DNA of 64,000 bases from Musa acuminata AAA Group (taxonomy: Eukaryota > Streptophyta > Magnoliopsida > Zingiberales > Musaceae), in NCBI RefSeq assembly GCF_036884655.1, contig NC_088349.1:44832001-44896000 (forward strand), given 5' to 3'. Each line of letters opens with the position of its first letter. Within the stretch, counting starts at the first letter, position 1. Below the pieces are notes generated by a model. It did no database searches. It worked only from the letters and a program-made list of their open reading frames with translations, and was not told the DNA's origin. The position numbers and the translations under genes were made by a program. Of the stretch, positions 12,548 to 24,500 are shown in pieces.

Positions 12548-15500
12548 TCATGAACTGTTGTGCCTTTGATGTAAAATGTACTTCACAACTTCATAAAAGG
12601 AAACAACAATTCCAACAGAAGGGCCCGCTCGTCCAACTCGAGGACCTACACCTGTAAAGAGACCTTTGATACCTCCAGTCCTGCAATTTTTTTTAAAGAA
12701 TGTCATAATTTGAGAGAAGCCAGTCATCCCATGTACATGTAAAGTGCACATGCAAGCCAGTCATCCCATGTCACTAAACATAAAAGTGGTCACTTTCTCA
12801 GCGGATGCAAAAGTTTTGAAGGACTCAAGGATTATAGAAATCTCACGACTAGCAATTTTGCCATGGATGCAAAAGAGGACCTTCCATGATGGTCTTCAAT
12901 ATGCATCATCTACATCGCCATGTGGCACTATTTAATGAAACTAATCTTTACAAGAATGAGAGACATACCTCCAAACTTCTACCAGTGTCTGTCTTGTGGT
13001 CATATTTAGTGCTCTTGACGGGTCCTTCTGGAATGAACATCCAGATAAAAATGGTTAAGAATAAATCTTGAGAAAGGCTTTTAGTCTAATTAGTTAAGTT
13101 TGTCCATCGGTGTAAGATGAAGAATATCCTATTTCAAAACAATCAAACAAAAATAGTCATGAGATCATACATTAAAAGGAACTTAACCTAGTTCTACTGA
13201 AGTGAGAGGAAAAGAGAAATAAGTATAGGAATTCCAATACCGAACCTCAATTTGTCTCCGTGTTTTTGCAACATCAAGAGGACATGTGGCTGCAGCAGCA
13301 ATGCTCCCTGCAACAAAACCAGCTGAGAAGTTTGCCCCTAGTACACTGGCTGCATTGCCTTCCTCACCAAACCGCGACAGTAATCTTCGGCGAATCTGTA
13401 AGATAGGGTAAATCAATTATTTAACACAAGTACATGAAAAGATAGACAATTACGAAAAAGTTCAACATTTGAATCTACAAAGACCTACAAAAAATGCAGC
13501 ATCAATTTGTGATGTAGAAAGAAAATTACCGGCTCAAGAGTTGACCAACATATAGCAGAAAATGGAACATCACGAGCAAGTTGTGCTCCCACACCTGTCC
13601 ATAGGATGCGATAGCCCTGCACTGTTTGCAAAAATACCAGCTATTTTTTAATCATAAATAGTTTAATCACAAAAGTCAACAGGACATGAAGATGGTACAA
13701 GATTATTTAAAAAACTGATGCACGGATACATGTGATTTCGATAGGACAACGTATAGATACATAGACAAGTCAAAACCTGAAAAAAAAAAAAGGAAATGAT
13801 AACTATTACTAATACAAATAAAATATATGAAAATCTTGATAATTGTTCCAGTTTCAGAGTATGTAGTTACATTCACTATAAATAAAGAAAAAAGTCAATC
13901 AAAAGAATAGGATATGAGACAGAAACTAATAACACACTAAAAATATTACAGATATATAAAATTATATATGAAAAGCTTGAAAACTATGATAGTGTTAAAT
14001 CATAAATTTACATATTATAATACAAAATAATATACAATTAACTAACATCAACATGAAAGAGATCATTTTAATTAGCATGGCAAATCAAAGCATTCAGAAA
14101 GAATAGTAGGAAATTATAATAAGGGATGGTCATTATACTAATTCATTAATGATAATCTGATGCTTTACAACATATGATAGTCTAACTAATTACATATAGA
14201 TCATATCTACAATTAAAATTTAAAAGATTATCGTCAAGTAAAACAAAGTTCTACAAAGAAGTGTCAACAAGTACCATCCAAGTATTAAAAAGATATGTTC
14301 TTTTACTAATTAAAATTTTAAATCTTTTAAGAGAGTGTACTGTCACAGACTTAGCTGGAATTGCCTAAATCATGAGGCACCCTTGCGGCAAAGTCATGGT
14401 CTTAGCTGGATTTGCCTAAGTCGTAAAACACCCTTACACCAATGTCTCGGACTTAGCTGGGATTGCCTAAGTCATGAGGCACCTTTGCATTATCCATCCG
14501 CAAAGGGTTAGCCTATTTGCAACCTCGCTCAGGTCCCGTAGGACCTATAAAAAAAGCAAATTGATTAGTTCGAAGCAAGCGGCGGACAAGTCCCATCTTC
14601 TCATGAAGAGGGCATCTTTATAAGCAATTCAACAAACACTCGTTGTGCAAGAGAGAAAAGAAAGGAAAGAGAAAATAAGGACTTTAGAATGCAAAACGAA
14701 CAATCGCAAGTCCGCAAACGACTGCTCACGGGGTGTCGGACGCGATGGCATGTTCCCATCAACTTAACGTGTGAATTTGTGAAATTCAATCAACGCCCAA
14801 CACTACCCCAAAGCCCCTTCCATCCCTATGCCACCCAGGGGGTTCCAGGGTGCTAAGATGGCTGACATTTCGCACCGCACCGTAGCCTGCCGAAAACAAG
14901 CCGTGGCACGCGAAAACGAAATCATTTTAGGATAGTTTTGCTCGGCGTGGTGAGCAGTCGCTCTGCAGCGCTGCGATCTATTCTTGCTAAAAGTTTTAAA
15001 GCAAAAACACAAAATTAAGGCAAAAGAAGCTGCCAAGCATCTGTACAAGCACGCAAAAGTGACGGACGGTTCATCGACGGAGATGTTGCAGGTGAGCAAT
15101 GACCGTTTGTGACATTCTCCCCCACTTAAACTGTCGATGCCCTCATCGATGCTTGTTGGTAGGTTTTGATGACTACTTTGTGTCGTAGGGCGTCTTCAGG
15201 CTCCTAATTAGCTTATGTTCAGAGAAGCTTTTGCCACTTCACCAGGTATTCAGTTTGCTTCGCTTCGTTAGGTAGCATTGTCTTGCGATCCGCTAAAATA
15301 GTTTCGACTCACTTCTCATAGAAGGCTCTGGTGGGGGGTAGTTGAGTTGGAACACTTCATGAAGCATCTCGGCTCTCGCGAATCGGAGTAGTTGGCTTTC
15401 AAGTTGCTTGCGTGGAAGACATTGTGAATTTTAAGCTATGTCAGCAGCTGCAACTTGTAGGAAACGTTGCCTACCCTGCTGATAATTAGAAAGGGTCCTT

Positions 15501-18500
15501 CGTACTTGCGCACCAATCCCTTGTGCACTGTATGCCTAAAGAACTGGAGTGATGTTGGTTAGAGCTTCACCAACACTAAGTCACCTACTTTAAACTCCTG
15601 TGGTCGCCTTCCTAAGTCTGCTCACTTCATCTTTTTGGTCTTCTCCAAGTAAACCCATGCAATATCTGTATTTCGATGTCATTCTTTTGTAAAGTGATAT
15701 GCTAATGGATTACTCCTAGTATAACCAATCGCCAAGGTGTGAGGAGTCGACGACTGCTATCCCGTAATGATCTCAAAGAGGCTCTTATTGGATGTAGAGC
15801 TTCACTGTAAGTTGTAGAAGAATTGGGCTATGTCCAATAGCTTCACCCAATCCTGTTGGTTGGCACTCACGTAGTGCCAAAGATATTACACAAGGAGTGA
15901 ATTTATTCTTTCAGTTTGGCAATCCATCTGGGGGTGAAGGCTTATGGAGAAGTATAACTTAAACCCCAACAATTTAAATAACTCGGTCCAAAATCATCCC
16001 AAGAACCGTGCATCTGGATTATTGATGATATTGTGCAGAACTCCCCAATACTTCACCACATTCTTCATCATCGACTTGGCCGCCTCTTCTGCTGAACAGT
16101 GTAGGGGTGCAGCAATGAATGTTACATACTTTGAAAACTGATCGACCACCACGAGTATCGAATCGAGTGATATTGTGCAGGACTCCCTAATACTTCATCA
16201 CATTCTTCATCATCGACTTGGCTGCCTCCTCTACTGAACAGTGTAAGGGTGCATCAATGAATGTTACATACTTTAAAAACCGATCGACCACCACGAGTAT
16301 CGAATCGAGTCCCTATAACATCCCCAATTTTTTTAAAATTTTGTAAATGCTTGTTTGTAAATATGAGGATTAGCTAATAATTATTTTATATTAAATAATT
16401 TTATATTAGAAGTTTATGGCTAGGGACCTAAATATGAATCTTAGAAAATTGATATGATTTATCAAAGATTCACATTAAGTTTAAAAAAAAAATAAAGGAC
16501 ATGTGTCACTAACTAACCTAAGTATGGTGCCACCCATGTTGGTTCTATGGATGACCCATAAGTCCGTTTCATGCATGCTTGCCGCTATGCAACCCTTGTA
16601 TTAGCCAAACCTAAGTAATTATATGAGAGATTAAAGGAAAACTTAACAAAGGAGGGATACTTCCTGTAGCCAACGTGGGGAAGAGGATTTGAAGAAGAAG
16701 AAGAAGAAGAAGAAGAAGAAAAAGAAGCTTTGCTTGAGGTTTTGCATCAATTTCTCCACATTTGGGAATCAAACTTGTCTAAGGCAAGTGTTCTAACCCC
16801 ATCCCATAGTAATCCTAATCTCTGTTTTCATTTTAATTCTACATAATTCGAAAGATTTCAGCTTAGCACCATACCTTTCTTTCGTTTTGATACAAAGCCA
16901 TGAATCTGTAATTTTTCAGTAATCTGACCTCTATGCATTGTTTCAGACCTAAATTTTAGCACTAAACTCTGATTTAGGCAAAACCTAATCCATTTGAAAG
17001 TAGACTCAAAGATCTTTATTTTGATACCTAGATTGAATGATTTGGAGTTTAAATGCCTACTAAGACTTCTGTTTCAATTAACCCTATAGATTCTGCAAAA
17101 CAGGGATTGTAATTTCTGACCTCTTGTTGCTTAATTGCTTATAACTTTCTGCTGGGAACTCAGATTCAAGCAAAGTATGATTTATTGGAAACTAGACTCA
17201 ATTCTTTCTGTGCTTACCTGATTTGAAATTTTTAGAGTACAATTACAAACTGAAACATCCGATCGACCACGACATTTGCTCCTTCAGGTTTTGTGAATTA
17301 TGAAATTATGAATGTGAATTACTTGAATGTTTTCTTAATATCCTCAAATGTGTGTTTGGATCCTGGATTGTTTGTTGAATTCTAATATTATCAGTTTTGA
17401 GTTAGGTTCACACCTTCTGAATGAGAATTAAATTTAAGGGGCGTGACAGTCCCCTACTACCAGTAAGCTTGATATGAAGTCCAAGGAAATGCTCTCCCAC
17501 AGCCTTTCTGGTACGGGCAACGACTCCAAAAGTCACACTGGCTTCCGCTATTCTACCTTATCTTATTGGCAAGTAAGGCACGTTCAAACATATTCCTCTA
17601 TATTAGTCCCCATCTTCGATCAATAAAAGGCCATCTCCAAGAGAGCCAACGTTCGATAAATACCCAGATGTCCAACCCAAAGGGAATCGTGACACTCTCT
17701 TAAGAGTTCATGCCTCAAATTGTCCGCTCGAGGAACATAAACTATATTCCCTTTAGTGTAGACGAGTCCCTCCTAAACCCAAAATTGTCGTGTCTTTCCC
17801 TCTTCGATTAGTTACATCAGGAAAGAAAGTTGGAGTGTAACTGACTTGCTTAGCCTCTGCCTTCCAACTGCATGGCATTCACTAGCTCCACTTTCCGGCT
17901 CAAAGCATCGACCACGACATTTGCTCCTTCAGGCTTATACTCTATTACCATATCAAACTCAGCCAGGAAGTCCTACCATCGTGCTTGCTTTGGGAAGAGT
18001 TTCTTTTAAGTTTGAAAGTAACTCATTGCGATATTGTCATCCTTAGCACAAATCACGATCTAAGAAGGTAATGCTGCCAAACGCTTAGACAGTCGACCAC
18101 TGCTGTCATCTCCTTCTCGTGCACCACATACCATCGCTCGATCTCGTTGAGCTTGCAGCTCTCGTAGGCCACCGGGTGACCCTCCTACATGAGTAATCCT
18201 CCAATAATGAAGTCTGAAGCATTCATATGGACTTTGAAGGGCTTCCCATAATCAAACAATTTGAGTACCGGTTCTTCCAACACAGTAGCCTTTAGGTCTT
18301 CGAATGTCGCTTCACATTGGTCTGGCCATCGCCAAGGCTATTCCTTCTTCAACAACTCCGTCAGTGGAGTTGCGCGCTTCGAGTACCCAGCTATGAAGCG
18401 CCGATAATAATTGACAAAACGAAGGAAGGATCTCAGCTTCGGTACCTTCTTTGGTGTTCATCATTCCGCTACAACTTGCACCTTTGATTTATCCATCCGA

Positions 18501-21500
18501 ATGGGCGACGATTCGATGCCCCAAGAACAAAATCTCCGTCTGAGCAAAGTAACACTTCTCCCTTTTCACGAACAAAGTGTTCTCCCTAAGAACCTTGAAA
18601 ATTGTTCGAAGGTACTCGACATGCTCCTCGAGCATTTGGCTGTAAACAACGATGTCATTTAGGTAGATGACCAAAAACTTGTCTAAGTACTTCTTGAATA
18701 GTTGGTTCATGAGAGTGCAGAATGTGGCCGGAGCGTTGGCTAAGTCGAAAGGCATCACCAAGAACTCGAACGCTCCATACCTGATCACACAGGTAGTCTT
18801 CACTTCATCGCCTTCAGCAATGCGGACCTACTAGTAACCCGACCGAAGGCCGAAAGGCTTTGCCCAGTTGGTCGAATAAGTCTGCGATGAGCGGAATAAG
18901 ATACTTGTTCTTCACCGCCACCTTGTTTAAGGCCCGATAGTCGACACATAATCGGAGGCTCCTATCTTGTTTCTTTTGGATACTTGTTCTTCACCGTCAC
19001 CTTGTTTAAGGCTCGATGGTCGACGCATAATCGAAGGCTCCTATCTTGTTTCTTCTGGAAAAGGATTAGAGCTCCAAACGGTGCTTTAGAATTGCGGATG
19101 AGACCACTGCTTAGCATTCATCTAACTGCTTCCTGAACTTTGCCAACTCTGGAGGAGCCATGCAGTATAGTGGTTTCGCTGGAGGCTTCACTCCCGGCTC
19201 CAGCTTGATATGATGATCCATGCCTATGCATGACGATAGAGTTTTCAACAACTCAGGTGGCATGACGCCTATGAACTCTTTCAAAACGTTCGCCACCATA
19301 GCAGGTTCATGAATGGCCTCCACGTCAAGTTGCTCTAGCTTTATAATGACCACAAAAGTAAATTCTCCTTTTTGTACCCCGTTTTTCAGTTATAATACCA
19401 ATATTTATTGTGGGTCCTTGGTTCCTCCTTGAGAAACTAGAACCACGCAGGGATCGTCACCTCTTATTAGGCATAGGGAGTTTAGGAACAACATTGGCAC
19501 CAACTTCGTCGTGTGCATGAACTTCATTCCGAGAATCACTTAGAAGTCGTCCACTAGCATCACTATCATGTTTGTGCTTCCGCTCCATGCCCTGATCTTG
19601 ATGGGTATTGCCTTTACCAGCCCGGAGATCCGCTCAGCCTCTGAGTTCATTGCCTTAATCCGACTTGGGTTCTTCTCCAAGTTTAGCCCAAGTTGCCTAG
19701 CTTCTCGGTCAATAATGAAATTATGGGTAACACCCGTGTCCACCGTCGCACGGGTTGTTCGGCCATTTAGCTTGATGTCCACGTACATCAGCTCGCTACT
19801 CCCTGCTTTCTGCAGCTTCATCTTCATGTTCTCCCCCACTTGACCCCACAACGCATTCAACAAACGTATTGCTCCTATTCGGGGTCCTTGCGACTCCTCA
19901 TCGTCGCTGTTGGATTCCGAACTACTCGAACTAAGGGCAACGGCCTTGCCCTTGTCCGATCTGGGGGGATGGATTGATATTGTTAAGGCATTGAGTGCTT
20001 GTTTTTGTGGGCACTCCCTCACCATGTGTGGTCCTCTACACAAGAAACATCCGTCAGGTTTTGAGGCCTTGCCTTTTGAGCTTGATCGTTTGTGGAAACT
20101 CCTTTTCCTTTGCTCACCCCCAGACTCCTTCACTCGGGAATATTTGTGTGGGCAATTTCTCGAAGATTGTTTCTTCTTCCCCGAATCCTCTGAGAAAACA
20201 AAGTCAATGAGCCTTTCCGCGGCTGCAATTGCCCCGATCACATCGGTAACATTCCTTCGATGCAATTCCTGTTGTGCCCACGGCTTCAAGCCATCGAGGA
20301 AGCTGAAAGCTTATCCTTCTCGGACGTATCCTATATGTCTAGTATCATTGTAGAAAATTGCTTTACGTAGTCCCGAATGGAAGTACTTTGGTAGAGTTGT
20401 CTCAGCTTCCTTCTTGTGACGAACTTCGTGTTCTCAGGTAGGAATTGAGTTCTTAACTCTCGCTTCAAGTCCTCCCATGTGTCCACTCGACACTGACCCT
20501 GTTGGATCTCTTCCTAACGTGTTCGCCACCAAAGTTTTGCATCCTCATTCAGATACATGGTTGCTATCAAAGCTTTGGTATCTTCAGAATCAGGCCTTGT
20601 AGTTCGAAAGTACTGTTCCATGTCAAACAGGTAATTCTTGATCTCCTTTGCATCCTTGGCACCCTCGTAGCAATGCGGCTCGGGTGCCCTTAAGTTCTGT
20701 GGCGGAACAACACGGGTGTTGTTCCCTGCCGCAGTAAGAGCCTTTGTGAGCAATGTCACCCTGGACGTGAGTTCCGCCACGACTCCGTGCAGATATTGCA
20801 CGGAGTCTTTGGTGTCTTCCGTCAATCGATCGACTAGGGACTCGACCTTGTCGATCCAAGATTCAACTTCTTCTTGCGAGTTCTCTACCCCAAGAAGCCT
20901 TCATTGGTCTTGGTAGAGTTCCTCCAAACTAGCATCAAGAATGTCAAAGCGGGTTTCCGTAGCTGTAAGTCTCCTTGTAGCTTCTTTTCCCAGTTGGCAC
21001 TCCAGATTACGCCTCCTCTGCTCGTGGAGAATAGCCAACTTCTCGCTCGTCTTGTTCGTTGTCGTGCTCCTCCTAAGCGGCTCCAACAGCTTGAGAGCGA
21101 GTTTACACTTGTAGCCTATCTACGATTGCTTGGGGAAAAGGTCCGACTTGCCCCATCTTGCTCGATTCGCCATGATGCTTCGCCATGGCGAGATTGCGAA
21201 ACCTTTTCGTTGTTTGCTCGAGTAGTTTGCCCACTCTGATACCATAATGTCACGAACTTAGCTGGAGTTGCCTAAGTCATGAAGCACCCTTGCACCAATG
21301 TCTCGGATTTAGCTGGGATTGCCTAAGTCATAAGGCGCCCTTGCGTTATCCGTCCGCAAAGGGTTAGCCTATTTGCAACCTCGCTCAGATCCCGTAGGAC
21401 TTGTAAAAGGAGCAAATTAATTAATTTGAAAATGAGTGGCGAACAAGTCCCAACGTCTCACGAAGAGGAGAACTTTACAAGCAATTCGGCAAACACTTGA

Positions 21501-24500
21501 TGTGCAAGAAAGAAAAGAGATGACAGAGAAAACAAGGACTTTAAAAGGCAAAACGAGCAGTCGCAAGTCCGCAAACGACTGCTCACCGGGTGTCAGGCAC
21601 GATGACAAGTTCCCATCAACTTAACGTGCGAACTTGTGAAATCCAATCAATGCCCAACACTACCCCAAAGCCCCATCCACCCCTGTGCCACTCGAGGGGT
21701 TCCAGGGTGCTGAGATGGTTGACGTTTTGCACTGCACCGCAACCTACAGAAAATAAGCCATGGCACACAAAAACGGAGCCATTTTAGGGCGATTTTGCCT
21801 GGCATGGTGAGCAGTCGCTCTGCAACGCTGCGATCTGTTCTTGCTTACAGTTTTCAAGCAAAAACACACAAAACCAAGTCAAAACATGCTGCCAAACATC
21901 TATACAAGCACGCAAAAACGACGGACGGTTCGTTGACGAAGATGTTGTGGGTGCGCAATGACCATTCGTGATAGTACGGTATGTCTTTAAATGTACCTCA
22001 AAAGCACGTATCCAAATACAAATACGACAAGAAATTTGAAGCATTCATCTTTTATAGTTTAAAATTGATATTATAGGTTCAGTTTCTGGTTTCCTACATT
22101 TGGCACAAGATGAAAGAAATGCTACATGATTCTGTAACCAAGTAGACATGATTTATGTAGGGAAATGTCATAAAGCAGGCTAGCTTATAGTATCAACCTC
22201 TTGGTAAGACTTAAACAGTAAAAGGAGTAGAAGAAGCTATCAACTAACACTTATGATGGTTGAGTAGGAAAATGTCATAAAGCAAGCTAGCTTACAGAAT
22301 AGATCTCTTGAAAGGACTTCGACAATAAAAGGAGTAATAGAAGCTATCAACTTACAGTTATGATTGTTATTGGTACTCCTAAGAGATGATAGAACATCAA
22401 GTAATGTTTTCCACATTCCCGGGGGCTTTGCTCCGATTTGCAATTCTTTATATGCCTGTTATTGTCACTAATTAATTTTTCAATATAATATTTTTGAAGT
22501 TGAATTTGTAAAACAAAAGGAAACAGATCATGATGCTGATATATAGCTAACACAGACAATTTTCAATAATAGGTTTCTGATTCCAGCTAAGAACATTGTA
22601 CATAACAAGGTAGAGTCAATTTATTATTTGGACATGAATTATGATGGTTCGTATTTGGCTATCTTTTCTTATACTATATAAGAACCCACACAAAAGTGTC
22701 ATCAAATATAGCTATAATAAACTATGCTAATCAATATGTGCCACTACTAAAGTATTCATTATATATTACTCGTTCAACAACAAGGTTGGAACCAATGGCA
22801 TTGCAGACATGATTTTAGGGAATATTGGTATGTTGGTGAACCTGTATGCTTCAAATACAATAAGAAAGGATGGGGTGGGTCCTAGAAATGTGGGGTCTGG
22901 TGATAGTTAATATACAAAGCCTTTCCCATATCTGCAAAAGGTGTTTCGATAACTCAAACCTAGTCACCCCGCTTTATAAAAACCAACCTTATCATGATGC
23001 GAAGGACTGCACTCATGCCTTAGATACAATAGACCCGCAAAAACAAGCATTATCTCATTATTATCACAATCTTTGATTGTTGAATGAATGTGCTTCTGAA
23101 ATGGAACTGGAAGATGACCTGAATCTCTAATGGAACGTGTTCCATGCTTACATCAAAATCTATTCATGGTATATCTTGTTCAAAGATATGTCTGCGCTAT
23201 CTCTTACTAACCACAAAAATAACAATAAAATTTTGGCTGGATATGTACCAACTTGAATCACACATTAAGCATCCTTTAACCTGCCTAATAGACATATTTT
23301 GCATGTCTCATAAGACCTTTTAACAGTTCTTATACATTTAATTGTTCACAATGAATCAGCTCACTAGATGCAATATTAATACATAATGCATAATGCAATA
23401 TTTTACTGAGATCTATAACTTCTAGCATAGTTGTGCGTCTCTAGTGTCTTCATACTGTATTTTAGAAAAAAAAATGTTAGAAGTTTTTCTATTGCATAAA
23501 CCTATTCTGGACTGAAGTACCAGATGAGTTCTTCAAATTGGAAGTCAACCGTAAAATACATGCCGGGAAAATAATAAATAAAGATATGTTAATAGGATAA
23601 AGGACCAAGATTTTAGATACAGGCTAAATAAATAAGTTAACAATAATAAGGTACATTTAATAAAATTCAAAAACTAACAAGCTGACATGGCCCATAAGAA
23701 ATCATTAACAAGCAAATATAAGGCTACCTGCATACGTGTTCTTGCTAGCTCGATAGGTGAACAAGCAACACATGCCAATGAGCGTGCAAATGAGCCTGCA
23801 AATAGAGGGGCATAAGGTGTCAACGTTGGAGCATTGCAGGCTGTGAACTCCTCAATCCAATTGCGGAATATGTCATAACAAGGTAAGTATATTCCTACCT
23901 GCATGAAAAATTCTCAAAGGTATCAAAAAACCAGTTTCAAATAAAAAAGTTCCAGTTTGTAATCTGGGTTCATACCAATAGAATTTAATTAATGAAAATT
24001 TTCAAACATGGTGTCAGTTTTTGTCAGATTTCCTACTTAAACAATATTGCAATTTCACTGGGATAACCGGTAATGGATTACGATTATCCATAATAAGATA
24101 ATTTCTTTTGTTCCCTGCATACTATCTTAATTCTACTTGATCCAAGTCCCCAACAAAAAGTACTATATAACCTTCCTACCTACTAATATATACTTTTTTG
24201 AAAAAAAATTGAGTGCTTTTTAGGACTTATTTTCGAGGACCAAAAGATAATAAACAAAAATACATCCTTGAATCATTCAGCACATCATCAGGAATTTAGG
24301 ATTCTTTAATGGTAAAGCTAATTGGTGTGGAAGATAACAGAAAGTAGAAAAAACTAAATTGGCTCAACAGGCCTCGAGTCTAATCAAATCCAAAACTCAA
24401 ATTGGATTCAGTTTCACCTGACCTATCCTATTTTGAAATTTGAAAGATATCATCCTTGACGTATATACTAGGAATTCAATACCAATACTACACCTTGTGT

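Larger units (their letters stand above)
15128..17960 (-). pseudogene. Integrase and C-terminal domain remnant
   Basis: The minus-strand sequence corresponds to the integrase region that is better preserved at 35530-37240 in the related element, including the stretch around the DDE core. It is broken by stops and frameshifts. It also contains a 142-bp tandem duplication (units from 16026 and 16168) and a 1.1-kb nested solo LTR at 16314-17448. No functional integrase can be made from it. Confidence 0.75.
14341..21973 (-). mobile_element. Ty3/gypsy chromovirus-like LTR retrotransposon, decayed
   Basis: The element runs on the minus strand inside intron 6 of the carrier gene. It is bounded by LTRs at 14341-15114 and 21248-21973 and flanked by GTAC on both sides (14337-14340 and 21974-21977), a 4-bp target duplication. 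Minus-strand order is LTR, primer site, gag with zinc knuckle, aspartic protease, reverse transcriptase, RNase H, integrase, polypurine tract, LTR, which is the Ty3/gypsy order. All reading frames are broken. It carries a nested solo LTR (16314-17448) and two internal tandem duplications. The relative at 34802-39022 retains a chromodomain-like segment after the integrase, which supports a chromovirus assignment. Confidence 0.9.

Noticed and set aside
13530..13616. Second CAG as acceptor of carrier exon 7
   Set aside because: It shifts the frame; the first CAG gives [18 protein letters not shown], as expected.
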